From the NCBI RefSeq assembly GCF_032452875.1, contig NC_083869.1, positions 76,936,501-77,000,500 of the forward strand: 64,000 nucleotides of DNA. Direction: 5' to 3'. This DNA comes from Bos javanicus (lineage: Eukaryota; Chordata; Mammalia; Artiodactyla; Bovidae). Of this stretch, positions 22,481-33,856 are shown one piece after another (position 1 is the first letter of the stretch; each line of letters begins with the position of its first letter). Both the position numbers and the translations under genes were made by a program. A model generated the notes under the pieces. The model did not search any database, was not told where the DNA came from, and worked only from the letters and a program-made list of their open reading frames with translations.

Positions 22481-23530
22481 TAGAATCTTTTGATTTTTGA
22501 AGATCATGGCAAAATAGAGGATAACTGTGTTTTGCTTTGTTTCTAGTTTTATTTTAATGAGTCTAGAAAAGTTGTTATAAAGGTAACTTCCAAAATGGAC
22601 TCAAATGCGTTCTAAAAGAGCAATTCTGAACCATGGTGAGCCTTGAAGATGGGAGTGAGTTAAGACTGTTTTAATGGTATATCAGCTTTAACCAGTTTAA
22701 ATAGTGACTGTAAGATAATTGGTGAAAATGGAAGCTTCAGAGTGTAAGTTTTGCTTCAGGCACAGCTGGGTTCAGGAGTTCAAATGTGACTGTGATGCAG
22801 CCTTTATCTATCTGTCTGTCTGTTCTCTTTCCACCTCTTACCCTCTTTACCTCTCTATGGGGCTTTATTCGCAGGCAGAATTTCAATGGTATCAAAAGTT
22901 GAATCAGCAGTTCCATGCTTCATGACTATTATTTCAACAGCCCTGGTGGAAAGAAAGCCTCTCCTTTCTAAAATTTCCAGAAAAAATTCTGGATTGAATC
23001 TCAAAGGAGCAATTTGTGTCAAGTGACAGTTGCAAATGATGACAGTGTCCAAGGGATTGGGAATGCACTGGGTGTTCGTGATCGGATTATGCACCCGACT
23101 GTGCTCTGGATGGGTGAAGGGTTCAGGTCAATATCAACCACGTATATTAAGAACAAGGAGATGCTTATTTCTCAAAAGGAAGCCAAAGTATTCTTGCTAG
23201 AGAGGAGGAATCAAGAATAATCCAGTAATAGCATTGGTTTCTTCATCCACATTCTGCTACCTCTTTTCACCAGGAGAGATAGACTTGGAGTTGTGCATAA
23301 TTTGGGAACTGCATTGTGTTTGTATACATCAAACAACAGTCCAAGTGTGTTGCAACAATCCCAGTGTGTTGCAACAAAAAAAGAATAGTTGAGAGTCCCT
23401 CTTTTAAGAAATGCTTGTTATCTTCTTTGTAACAAGTTTGTAGCTTCCAAAGAGACTCCTGGAAAAAATTATTTCATTTTGAAAGCATAGGTTTATTAAA
23501 TAATATTTCACTTTGTTTTTGGCCATTCCT
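22481..23530. other. Unique intronic DNA with one 19-bp tandem repeat
   Basis: Open frames at 22719-22925 and 23014-23220 were checked for LamG or other domain signatures and show none. A 19-bp near-duplication lies at 23341-23378. Confidence 0.5.
23341..23378 (+). repeat. 19-bp imperfect tandem duplication
   Basis: Both units share agtgtgttgcaacaa (23344-23358 and 23363-23377). Confidence 0.9.
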
Positions 23531-23689
23531 AGTTCTTTAGCCTGGAGAAGGAAATGGCAACCCACTCCAGTATTCTTGCCTGGAGAATCCCAGGTACGGG
23601 GGAGCCTGATGGGCTGCCATCTATGGGGTCGCACAGAGTCAGACACGACTGAAGCGACTTAGCAGCAGCAGCAGCAGCAGTTCTTTAGC
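23531..23689 (-). mobile_element. First-monomer-only BovA SINE with 11-bp TSD
   Basis: Insert 23542-23678 is antisense: the GCA run at 23661-23678 is the complement of the GCT start, and the element ends at the inner end of the first BovA unit (ccatttccttctcc). TSD AGTTCTTTAGC lies at 23531-23541 and 23679-23689. Confidence 0.9.
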
Positions 23690-24420
23690 AAATATAAAGA
23701 TCTCCAAACCACAGCCCCTCCAAAGCACAGTCCTTCCTGATTCAAATTCTGATATTGTGGGTAATTGTCTCATATTATATCCAAAATTTGGTTAATGATA
23801 GTTTCCCCAAGAAAGAAACAAATTCATGTTAATCTAATCTGAACTCTCTGTGAATGAAGTGTTTTAAAAGATCTAGAAATATCATATTTCAGTAATCATT
23901 CCAACTTCCTAAATACCCATCTTATTCTTTCTAACTTAAAGATAACCAACACTGAATCACAGCTGGGCTTCAGGGGATTTGTTTCTGTTTCTTTTAAAAA
24001 TAATGAACTTCATTTTTCTTCATGGAATACGAAGAAAATATGGGATATGCAATAGATGATTTAGTTCACCTCATGGAACAGGAATGTGTGTTATCTCCTG
24101 ACTGAAAAATGTAATTTTATTTTACATTTTAAAGGAATGAGTGCATGATCAGAACCCAGACCTACTGCATGCTTGTCTTTCTTTGTAAAAGTCAAGTGCA
24201 TTTTTTTATAAAAGCAAAATCCAAACTTTATATGTCTTTTAACAAACTTTATATGTCTTCTCTTGACTGTGTTAGCAAAGGCTATTTTGTGTGGTTTACC
24301 AGAATCCAATGACATGACTGTTATATAAAGAGTAATAATAATAATAATAACATTGCTTATTATTACTTAATAATGCTCTGCTCTGTGCTAGATCTAAACT
24401 CTTATGTCTTATTTTTACCT
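23690..24420. other. Unique intronic DNA with short tandem repeats
   Basis: It contains a 21-bp tandem duplication (24222-24263) and a (TAA)n run near 24333-24350. Confidence 0.5.
24222..24263 (+). repeat. 21-bp imperfect tandem duplication
   Basis: The units both begin caaactttatatgtctt (24222 and 24243). Confidence 0.9.
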
Positions 24421-24424
24421 TATT

Positions 24425-24667
24425 TTTAATTGAAGTGTGGGCTTTCCTGATGGCTCATCAGGTAAAGAACCTGTCTGCAATGTCTCAAATGCAGGAGACC
24501 CGAGTTTGATCCCTGGGTTGGGAAGATTCCCTGGAGAAGAGAATGTCAACCTACTCCAGTATTCTTGCCCAGATAGTCCCATGGAAAAGAGGAGCCTGGA
24601 AGGCAACAGTTCATGGGGTCACAAAGAGGTGGACATGACTGAGTGACTAACACTTTAACTGAAGTAT
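24425..24667 (+). mobile_element. Bov-tA SINE inside L1
   Basis: It has head 'gggctttcctgatggctca' and tail 'gactgagtgactaacac'. Imperfect 14-bp TSDs TTTAATTGAAGTGT (24425-24438) and TTTAACTGAAGTAT (24654-24667) differ at 2 positions, suggesting an older event. Confidence 0.88.
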
Positions 24668-25145
24668 AGTTAATTTAGCATTGTGATAGTTTCAGGTGTA
24701 CAGCAAAGTTACTCCGTTATACACACATACACACACACACACACATATATATATACACACACAAACATATATATGTATAGTGCATATTCTTTTTCAGATT
24801 CTTTTCTATTAGAGTTTATTACAAGAAATTGAATATAGTTCCCTATGCTACACAGTAGGTCCTTGTTATTTATTTATTTTATATATTATATCTATTAATC
24901 TCAAATTTGAAATTCATCCTTCCCCCCTGTTTCACCTTTGGTAACAATATGTTTGTTTTCTATGTTGGTGAGTCTATTTCTGTTTTATAAAAAGTTCACT
25001 CATATCATTTTTTTTTAAGATTCCACATGTAAATGATATCACATATATTTATTCTTCTCTGATTTACTTCACTTAGTAAGATCATCTCAGGTCCCATCCA
25101 TGTTGCTGCAGATGGCATTATTTCATTCTTTTTTTATGGCTGAGT

Positions 25146-25355
25146 AATATTCTATTGTAGGCTTCCCTGGTGGCTCAGTGATAAATAATCTGGCTGCCAA
25201 TGCAGGAGATGTGGGTTTGATTCCTGGGTCTGGAAGATCCCCTGGAGAAGGAAATGGCAACCCACTTCAGTATTCTTGCCTGGAGAATCCCATGGATGGA
25301 GGATCCTGGTGGGCTGTAGTTCATGGGGTTGCAAAGGGTCAGACCTGACTTAGAG

Positions 25356-25388
<33 letters not shown>

Positions 25389-25641
25389 AAGTCATGTCAG
25401 TCGTGTCTGACTCTGTGCGACCCCATAGACGGCAGCCCACCAGGCTCCTCCATCCCTGGGATTCTTCAGGCAAGAACACTGGAGTGGGTTGCCATTTCCT
25501 TTTCCAGTGCACGAAAGTGAAAAGTGAAAGTGAAGTCACTCAGTCGTGTCCGACTCTTAGCAAAGGACTATAACCTACCAGGCTCCTCTGTCCATGGGGA
25601 CTTAGAGACTAAATGACAATAACAATAAATATTTCATTGTA
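25146..25641 (+). mobile_element. tRNA-headed SINE (Bov-tA/ART2A type) inside L1
   Basis: Outer TSDs are AATATTCTATTGTA (25146-25159) and AATATTTCATTGTA (25628-25641). The element starts 'ggcttccctggtggctcag' and ends in 'aatgacaataacaat', an ART2A-like tail. It is itself interrupted at 25359-25598. Confidence 0.88.
25347..25610 (+). mobile_element. BOV-A2 SINE nested in the tRNA-headed SINE
   Basis: Perfect 12-bp TSD GACTTAGAGACT lies at 25347-25358 and 25599-25610. The insert starts with about ten CTG/GCT triplets, contains the first BovA unit, the 'aagtgaaagtgaagtcactc' linker and a second unit that is internally shortened and ends early at 'ctctgtccatgggg'. Confidence 0.92.
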
Positions 25642-25739
25642 AATATATGTACTGCACCTTCTTTATCCATTCATTTGACCATGGACACTTAGATTGCTAA
25701 GCTCTTATGTTAACTAATTTTCTCTCCTCCAAAACCCAA

Positions 25740-25910
25740 GAAGATAAGTACTATTATTACTCATATATTATAGATGAGGAAAATGTGTCACAGAGGTTAA
25801 GTGACTTGTCTAGTGTCACAAAAGCAGCCAGGGGTGGACTTGGCATGTAAAGTCATACATTGAGATCTGGATCTGGCACTCCCAATCAGTCCTGCCCTAT
25901 TTTGGTTTTT
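25740..25910 (-). repeat. MIR SINE
   Basis: Antisense MIR: 'atagatgaggaaaatgtgtc', 'cagaggttaagtgacttgtc' and 'gtgtcacaaaagcagccagg'. Confidence 0.65.
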
Positions 25911-26120
25911 AAGTAATAACATGAGACAATCCAGATTAACAAAATAAAACAAAACAAAACACACTCTGTTTTCTGTTGAGGGCTCCTAAATTAAAGCCTT
26001 GTATCCCTAGCCTTAGCCATGATGGGCTTAAAAGTAGACTCTAGGGCCAGGCTTTAATTCTGGAGGGGGAATAGCATATTTATTGCAGGTAAGGTTTTGT
26101 AATCCACCCTCGATTCCAAT

Positions 26121-26308
26121 CAAAGTCTAATACTGACTAATTGACCTGGACAAATAACTTAATTCTCTGAGCTTTACTTTTCTCAATTGGAATGTAGGTA
26201 TTTATTATAATAATGTCTGTTACTATTTGGAAGACTCAGTGGTAATGTGGCTAATATGATGCCTGGCATAATGGAAACTCATTAAATGTTTGCAGTAACA
26301 GTAATAAG
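26121..26308 (+). repeat. MIR SINE
   Basis: Sense MIR: 'gacctggacaaataacttaa', 'tctctgagctttacttttc' and 'atgcctggcataatggaaac'. Confidence 0.65.
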
Positions 26309-26723
26309 TGCATAAGAAGTCATCCCATCTGACCCAAATACTTTTCTCTCAAGAATGACCTTGGACTCTAATGTCTTCCAGACCTAAAAGAGGAATTCTC
26401 AGGGGAAAAAAAGAAGATGGCTACTCATTCTTTGCATAAAAAGCTTGAATTTCTCTCTTCCTTTCTGCTTGGATGGAATGAATGAATGTAGACATTATGT
26501 AACCTTGACTCTCTGATGCTTGGTAAATAGTGAAGGTGCACATATGTCCAATTCTTGGTTTCTAATAGAGTCATCTTAAGAGTATTAAACCAGGGAAAAC
26601 ATATCTGACATTATTTGAATGTATATTCTCACAATTAAAGCTGCTTCTGATGGATTGGAACCATGTGATACTTGGTGCATCAAATAAGCTTCAAAGTGTG
26701 GGATGTAGTCTGATTTTGTATTC
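26309..26723. other. Unique intronic DNA
   Basis: No feature recognised. Confidence 0.5.
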
Positions 26724-27215
26724 ATTAAACAAATACGTACTGAGTATTTTCTAAGTGCACCAAGAAAGGTACCAAGCTAGGCACTATTGATACAGAAAGT
26801 AAAGAACAGTCTGTACCCTCAAGGAACTCACAATCTAGTGAGAAAATAGACCAGTAAGCAGACAAGTAAGCTCAGAGTGACCTGTGTGGTATGCTAGAGG
26901 GAGAAGGGACATTGAAACTTCCTTGGAGGAAGTGAAATCTAAGTTGAGAATGAACAGAGAAGGGACCCAGGTGAGTTCTACCTGGGTGATCAAAAGATAA
27001 ATAAAAGTGGCATCTCTGGACACAGGAGCTGAGAATCAGAGTGCAAGAGGACAAATGATGGGGCCAAGAGAGGTGAGCAAGAACCAGAACACCGTGAGTC
27101 TCACAAGCCATATTAAGAGTCTAGGTTTTATCCTGAGAATGGTAGGGACTGACTCTAAAAAGCTGTAAGTCAGAAAGTGGGGGCTAGTCTGACTTTTAAG
27201 GATGTTGCCAACCCC
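26724..27215 (-). repeat. L2-like ancient repeat, long fragment
   Basis: It runs from 'aaacaaatacgtactgag' through 'ctcaaggaactcacaatcta', 'ttccttggaggaagtgaaat' and 'gtctaggttttatcctgaga' in one order, so it is one continuous relic of nearly 500 bp. Confidence 0.6.
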
Positions 27216-27337
27216 CTCCACCCCTCCCCACTCTCAGCATGAGGTAACCATGGAGTTCCAAAGAGAGGACCTGAATCTTATTTATGATTTTATCCTTCTT
27301 GCTACCATATTTACAGGCACATATTAAGTGTTCACAA

Positions 27338-27583
27338 TGTTTTTTTTAATTATTTTTTTAAAAATTTGTTGAAATATACATGACTTACAATATTATGTTA
27401 ATTTCTGCTATAAAGAAAAGTGGTTCAGTTATATATATGTATATATACATTATTTTTTTCATATTTTTTCCATTATTATTTGTAATAGAATATTGAATAT
27501 AGTTTTTTGTGCTATATAGTAGCAAGGGCCATGTTTATCATTTTCTTTATAAAAGCTTGCATCTGCTAACCCCAAACTCCTAT
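27338..27583 (-). mobile_element. L1 3'-end fragment
   Basis: T-rich start then 'caatattatgttaatttctg', 'gtggttcagttatatatatg' and 'gaatatagttttttgtgcta', which is antisense L1 3'UTR. Confidence 0.65.
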
Positions 27584-27817
27584 AATGTCTCTTGAAGGAA
27601 AAAAAAAAGTGTAATATGTAGATGTTACGGCTGAAGGAGCTGAAAGGTCATTATACTACTTATTAACGGGCTCCATACTATACAGTCAGCTACAAATAGA
27701 TCTTGGGTAAAAATCTCTAGGTTCCTTAGACACAATGTATTTTTGTCACAATGGTGCCTGGTTGTGATGTAGAAAATGTAGAAAATGCGTTTGGAATTAG
27801 ACAGTTGGCAGCTTGAA

Positions 27818-27990
27818 CTCTATAATTGTCATTACTAGCTATATCACTGTTATGTTCACCTCTTTGAGCTCCAGTTTCCTCATCTGTAAAGGAATAGAAA
27901 TATTTTTTAATCAATCTGTTATAAAGATAACACATAGGGTGTGTAAAGTGTCTGACACATCGGACACATGGTGGTATTTGAAAACAGCAA
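27818..27990 (+). repeat. MIR SINE
   Basis: 'cctctttgagctccagtttc', 'ctcatctgtaaaggaatag' and 'aaagtgtctgacacatcgg'. Confidence 0.65.
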
Positions 27991-28329
27991 CTATTTTTCT
28001 TGAGATAATATAGCCATGCTGCCTATTGATTTTCTTTGGCTGATATTCCTTTTTCTTGCCAATGGCACTATATTGATTTGTTTATCCTTTGCCTGGGGAA
28101 TCTGGACCCGTGTTAAAAATGTCAGTGTTGACAAGGTAATGAAGTGAAAAGGATCCAAGCTAAGACTAATGAACTCTGCACCAGCCTTTTAGGTCTCTAT
28201 CCCAAGCTTGGCAGGAAGGGTCAGAAGCTGAAAAGGACAAGTGGAGCCAGCATAGGTTAGAATTCTGATTGTTTTCTTAAGGAGAAAGAGAAGAAGTCAA
28301 AGCAGAAAGAGAGTCATTGGTTACTGGTT
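27991..28329. other. Unique intronic DNA
   Basis: No feature recognised. Confidence 0.5.
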
Positions 28330-28581
28330 ATTCATTTAGTCTGTGTGTGTGTTCTAAGCCACTTTAGTTGTGTCCGACTCTCTGCAACCCTATGCACTGT
28401 AGCCTGCCAGGCTGCTTTGTCCATGGGTTCTCCAGGCATGAACACTGAAGTGGCTTGTCATGCTCTACTCCAGGGGATCTTCCTGACCAGGGGATTGAAA
28501 CTGCATCTCTTACAACTCCTGCATTACCATGTAGGTTCTTTACCACTAGTGTCACCTGGGAAGCCCCCATTCATTTAGTCT
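28330..28581 (-). mobile_element. Bov-tA SINE with 13-bp TSD
   Basis: Perfect TSD ATTCATTTAGTCT lies at 28330-28342 and 28569-28581. The antisense SINE ends at the right with the complement of the tRNA head (cacctgggaagcccc). Confidence 0.93.
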
Positions 28582-29099
28582 ATTGGGATTTAATTTTTGG
28601 AGTATTAAAATAGCATGAAGCCCCTTTACACTCAGGTGTGATTTTAGGATATCCACTTCTGGGAAAGATTTGATCTGAATCCCTGTATTTTTCCATTTCA
28701 TTTCCACAACGATATTCTCAGTGATCAGAATCAAGATTTCAGAACAGTGGCTAACATACCAATGATCTCTACTATTTCCTTGATAAAGAGGCACATTGAT
28801 GACTTCCCTGTTGGGAGGATAAATAAGTAAATTAGCATGAACATCGAGAAAATTCCTGGTTTGAGTTCATCCTTTAGGAGGAGTTTCTGGTTATTCGAAT
28901 CTGCCCCCAAACTTGGATATGTGCTCTACCTTTCCTGTATATTTTCTCTATGTGTATCTATAGAGTATAAGCTTTGCATAGGTGAAAACTTTCTTGAAAG
29001 AAAATATCTAAATGTTTGAAATTGGTGAAATGATTCCTTAGCATTATTCCCAGATAACTCATTCAGTGCATACCATTTGAGAAACTATTTGTACAAATC
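28582..29099. other. Unique intronic DNA
   Basis: No feature recognised. Confidence 0.5.
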
Positions 29100-29188
29100 A
29101 AGATGTTGATATTTGGCAAAACTAATACAATTATGTAAAGTTTAAAAATAAAATAAAATTTAAAAAAATTAAAAAAAAAAAAGATGTT
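29100..29188 (+). mobile_element. 73-bp L1 3'-tail insertion
   Basis: Insert 29108-29180 contains only the last bases of a bovine-type L1 3'UTR ('tttggcaaaactaatacaat', 'tatgtaaagtttaaaa') and an A-rich tail. The short TSD AAGATGTT lies at 29100-29107 and 29181-29188. Confidence 0.75.
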
Positions 29189-29269
29189 AAGTGAAACTCA
29201 GAACACTTTAAAGAGATATAGCCTAAGGATCATTGTTCCTGAAGTAATAAAATCCATATCTATGGAGAC

Positions 29270-29450
29270 AAGACACATTTAATAATTACAATATGAGTAA
29301 TTTTGGTAAGCGTTATGCAGATCAAGGGCAGTTAGAATTCTTATGAGGGAGAGAACATTTCTGGCTTAGATGATTCAGAAGAGTCTCATGGAGGAGATAA
29401 CTCCTACCCTGGTCTCAAAGCTAGATGTGGTCTTAAGAGATGGAGTGAGT
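29270..29450 (-). repeat. Possible L2 fragment
   Basis: 'tctcatggaggagataactc' and the block before it resemble antisense L2. Weak. Confidence 0.35.
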
Positions 29451-29465
29451 TCTAAGGAAAGATGG

Positions 29466-29915
29466 ATTGTTGTTCAGTCGCTAATTCATGTCCAACTCTT
29501 TGTGACCCATGGACTGCAGCATTCCAGGCTTCCCTGTCATTCACTATCTCCCTGAGTTTGCTCAAACTCATGTCCATTGAGTCAGTAATCCCATCCAACC
29601 ATCTCGTCTTCCGTTGTACCTTCTCCTCCTGCCCTCAATCTTTCCAGCATCAAAGTATTTTACAAAGATTTAGTTCTTCATGCCAGGTGGCCAAAGTATT
29701 GGAGCTTCAGCATCAGTACTTCCAATGAATATTCAGGATGATTTCCTTTAGGATTGACTGGTTGGATCTCTTTGCTTTCCAAGGGACTCTCAAGAGTCTT
29801 CAGGACCACAATTTGCAAGTATCAAGTCTTTGACTCTCAGCCTTCTTTATGGTCCAACTCTCACATCCATACATGACTACTGGAAAAACCATAGCTTAGA
29901 TTATAGATGGTATAG
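29466..29915 (-). mobile_element. BovB 3' fragment
   Basis: Antisense BovB from the 3' end ('ttgttgttcagtcgctaa') through the C-terminal domain to 'atgactactggaaaaaccat'. A clean TSD was not found (ATGG-centred similarity only). Confidence 0.85.
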
Positions 29916-31312
29916 ACCAAAGAAGACAGCAGGGAGACAGAAATAGTATGCTGGGAACAGTGAAGAGGCTATCTTCAGATGGTCTTGTTTATGCCATGGA
30001 GAAGAGAGGAATGGAAAAGAGGAAAGTTCACTTGGGACCATATTCCCAAGAATCTTCAGGGCTCTGCAAAGGAGTCCAGAATTCATTACATAGATGGGAG
30101 AAGCCATCTAAGGGAAGTCTCATGGCCAGAGCTGCTGTTGGTTCTTTGGTTCTTTTGTGGGTAACAGGTCAAATGTGGGCAGGATGGAGAGACTGATGTG
30201 GAGGTTATGCTAAAACCCATCCTCTGAGTGGGAAAGAACAAAATAAGGGAATAACAGTGAAATTTAAAACAAGAGTTGGAAGAACTAGGTAATTTACTGG
30301 GTGGGTGGGTTGAAGTATAAGGTAGACCGGAAAGGTAAGCACAAGAGAATAGAAAAAGTGGTAGCTGTGTAGTCATTGCAGAGGGAAATTAAACCATTCT
30401 GATCAAGCCTGAGCCCATGTTTACCCACTCAGGGCATGTTACAATGGATTATAAAGCTGATAGTTTGTATTCCTCCTTTAAGCCAACACCCCAGGCCTGC
30501 TCAGCTGCTTTGGGATTTGTGAAATGCTTATCATCCAGTACGGGGAGAAGAGCCACAGACCAGTCCACTACTTTGTAGGATGTCTCTCCCTGCCTTGGGT
30601 TTGCTCACAATCCCCAGACTTGTATTTCTTATCTCTGGGTATAACTGTTTCCCTGGGGTTAACTACAGTCTTTGAAGGCAGAGATGTGCTGTTATCCACA
30701 TTTTTATCACTACCATCTAGTAGTACAAGTCTTTGTGCTCTGTTTTCTGTGTGTATTTTACAAACACAGCTCTTTTGATTAGTGTATTACAGACAGATTG
30801 CCTGTTTTCAGAATGGTTGGCCAAAGACTCAGTCATTTCCAGGGATGTGGGATTATCAGTGCTAAAAATGAAACCATCTTGGACAACACTGGGCACTCGG
30901 TCTCCCTAAACCACACTTAGTTTAGGGGTTTTGAGTGGAGTAATGGAACTGGACCCAGTGGTTGGCAAATACCAGATGAGCAACTGAAGCTCTCGTTTTT
31001 CACAGTCACAACTGAGCTCAGCTGCCGCCATCCCAGCAGGTGTGCCCTAGGTCAACCCAAGGGAGACTGGAGGAGGTGTGAGAATTAACTCATCAGTCTA
31101 TCAGCTGACACTTGCCAAGCCTCTGCTGGGATGCATATTCCAGTAGCTAGATGTGCTGAGATGACTGGAGAAGGGCATGTGGTTATTTCTGCCCTGAAAA
31201 AATCCAGGGGACTAGGTAGGGACATAAAGTTGCTCACAAGCAGAAATAATAAAACAATGGAACTCTAACTCATAGAAATTAGATTCTAAGAACATTAAGA
31301 AGAAAAATCAAA
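29916..31312. other. Unique intronic DNA
   Basis: No repeat firmly recognised. Short open frames on both strands at 29901-30376 show no domain and are judged chance. Confidence 0.5.
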
Positions 31313-31920
31313 TATAAGACCATCTACATGCACCCCAATGTACACAGCAGCATTATTTACAATAGCTAAGACACAGAAGCAACCTAAATGTCCATCAATA
31401 GAGAAATGGATACATAAGATGTAGTACATTTAGACAGCAGAATATTATTCAACTGTAAAAAAGGAATGGCATAGTGCCATTTGAAACAACATGGATGGAC
31501 CTAGAGATTATCATACCAAGCGAAGTAAGTCAGAAAAGGAAAACAAGTATCATTTGATATGCTTATATGTGGAGTCTAAAATATGACACAGAGGAATTTA
31601 TTTATGAAACAGAAACAGACTCACAGGCGTAGAACAAACTTATGGTCATCAAAGGGGGATAATGGGAGGAAGGGGTTCCCTTGTGGCTCAGCTGGTAAAG
31701 AATCTGCCTGCAATGCAGCGGACCTGGATTTGATCCCTGGGTTGGAAAGATCCTCTGGAGAAGGGGAAATGCTACCCACTCCAATATTCTGGCCTGGAGA
31801 ATTCCATGGACTGTACAGTCCATGGGGTCACAAAGAGTTGGACATGACTGAGCAACTTTCACTTTCACTTTCAATGGGAGGAAGGATAAATTAGGACTTT
31901 GGGATTAATGTATACAAAAG
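31313..31920 (+). mobile_element. L1 3'-end fragment with Bov-tA insertion
   Basis: Sense L1: 'acatgcaccccaatgtacac', 'ctaaatgtccatcaatagag', 'acaacatggatggacctaga', 'gataaattaggactttggga'. A Bov-tA splits it. Confidence 0.8.
31661..31885 (+). mobile_element. Bov-tA SINE with 13-bp TSD
   Basis: Perfect TSD AATGGGAGGAAGG lies at 31661-31673 and 31873-31885. The SINE has an internal deletion that creates a 22-bp palindrome at 31804-31825. The tail is 'ctttcactttcactttc'. Confidence 0.93.
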
Positions 31921-33125
31921 TAAAACCACCTTTAGCCAGAATACTGTTCCGCTACTGATCTTGAGTGTAAGATCAGGCCCTTCCTTGTTTATAAACAAAT
32001 CATTTCTAGCTATGTCAAGCAAGAGTGTTTTTCCACTAGAAAGTGTCTCAAATGCACATTGCATCAGTTTCTCCAGATCTCTGAACACCAAATCTCATTT
32101 GTATCTTCCAGTCCAGCAGAAGTTCACATTATCTCCGGTCCTGTGGCGGTTACTTTGCTGTGTTGTGGGAGGTGGGAGCCTTTGGATACATGTGTTAGTA
32201 GGGTGATTCTTGAAAGGTGTGAATAAAACTTTTATACGTGGCAAACAGCTTAGCTCCTGGATATAAACATGAGGTTTCAAGGTTGAATTATCTTTTCATA
32301 TCACTTTCAGTATATTTAACAATCTGTGCATGCATATCTACCTTTCTTTTGCTTATTTCTGCATAGTTGTTTTCCCTTAGTTGCTTTTTCTGTTGTGTCC
32401 GTTGGTCTTTCTCACTCCTATTAGAAGATTTCATCACATTTTTGATGACCCTGAGCTATCTGCTTGTATTTAAGAATGGAGTGGTTATAATGCATTGATT
32501 GGGGGCTGCATGAAAGGCTGCACTGAGTCTTTAATAGAAAAAACTCCAATTTCATCTTTGAGTCATTCTTCTTGGAATAAGCATATTTCCTAAGAAAGAC
32601 TTTTCCAATCTCCCTCTTGGAGGGCGAGTGGTTCTGAAAGTCAATCTGGGAAGGAGGATGGATGGGTCTAATGGTCTGCTGGGGAAATGTTCTTTCAAGT
32701 CTTATTTATTTATTTATTTTGGGGGTTTGTTTTCCAGTGATCATTCTTGACCCCAACTGTAGGGATTTCCTTGTCTACCTGTCATAATCCCACCCCATCA
32801 TAACATTTATTTCTCCAATGCCTACAGGTGATTGAAGTTCTAGAGTACAATGATTGGAAATATTTCCTCTTTCTCTAGGATTTCTATCTTTATGAGGGAA
32901 TTGTTGCAAAACTGGTTAAGAGAAAGCAAAGGCCTTTGAATGACAAATCTTCAAATTTAGAATCTGCTTGTATCAGTTGGGATTCCACCAGTGAAGCCTA
33001 CTTGTGAGAGAGAATACATTGAGATTCATTGCAAATAATTGGTTCAGATGATTATGGAAGTCTGACACAAGGTGGGCCATCAGAAAGTGCAGCTGGAACT
33101 GTCAGACATGGGCTAACCACCAGAG
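31921..33125. other. Unique intronic DNA
   Basis: No repeat recognised. (ATTT)n runs lie near 32702-32722. Confidence 0.5.
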
Positions 33126-33775
33126 GAATTGTTTTCTAATTAATATTTATTGGAGTATAGTTGATTTACAATGCTGTGCTAATTTCTGCTGTACAGCAAA
33201 GTGAATTAGTTATTCATATACATACATTCACTCTTTTTTTTAGGTTCAATTCCCATATAGATCATCACAGACTATTGAATAGAGTTCCCTGTGCTATACA
33301 GTAGGTCCTTATTGTTATCTGTTTTATATATAGAAGTGTATAATGTCAATCCCAATATCCCAGTTTATCCCTCCCCACATTTCTCCCTTGGTAATCATAA
33401 GTTTGTTTTCTACATCTGTGACTCTATTTTGTAATAAGTTCACTTTTACCATTTTTTTAAGATTCCACATATAAGTAATATCATATTTGTCTTTCCCTGT
33501 CTGACTTCAGTTCAGTTCAGTTCAGTCGCTCAGTCGTGTTTGACTCTTTGTGACGCCATGAATTGCAGCATGCCAGGCCTCCCTGTCCATCACCAACTCC
33601 CGGAGTTCACTCAGACTCACGTCCATTGAGTCGGTGATGCCCTCCAGCCATCTCATCCTCTGTCATCCCCTTCTCCTCCTGCCCCCAATCCCTCCCAGCA
33701 TCAGAGTCTTTTCCAATGAGTCAACTCTTTGCATGAGGTGGACCAAGTACTGTCTGACTTAGGAATCCTTTATTT
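33126..33775 (-). mobile_element. L1 3'-end fragment with BovB insertion
   Basis: Antisense L1 'ttattggagtatagttgatt', 'gctgtacagcaaagtgaatt' and 'gtgctatacagtaggtcctt', interrupted by the BovB fragment at 33508-33749. Confidence 0.8.
33497..33760 (-). mobile_element. Short BovB 3' fragment with 11-bp TSD
   Basis: Perfect TSD CTGTCTGACTT lies at 33497-33507 and 33750-33760. The insert begins with the (cagtt)n end of antisense BovB and covers about 240 bp of its 3' domain. Confidence 0.92.
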
Positions 33776-33856
33776 TCTTTTTTTCCCCTCGTGTTTTAAA
33801 AATGAAGTCCAAATACAGTGTGTTAGTTTCTAATGAACAGAAAAGTGCTTATATAT

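Larger units (their letters stand above)
24421..25700 (-). mobile_element. L1 3'-end fragment, host to two SINE insertions
   Basis: Antisense L1 landmarks are 'gtgatagtttcaggtgtac', 'cacagtaggtccttgtta', 'tccatgttgctgcagatgg' and 'tatggctgagtaatattc', then after the SINE cluster 'tatgtactgcaccttcttt'. It is split by the Bov-tA at 24439-24653 and by the SINE cluster at 25160-25627. A (CA)/(TA) tract lies at 24718-24778. Confidence 0.85.

Noticed and set aside
22719..23220. Two plus-strand open frames of about 68 codons
   Set aside because: Checked as possible downstream LamG or EGF exons of the host gene; no matching residues and no convincing acceptor/donor pair.
25357..25387. CTG/GCT run as a disease-type trinucleotide repeat or CRISPR-like array
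   Set aside because: It is the ordinary variable start of a BOV-A2 SINE.
30481..30778. Plus-strand open frame starting after a CAG
   Set aside because: Considered as an exon of the host gene; no similarity and no correct phase.
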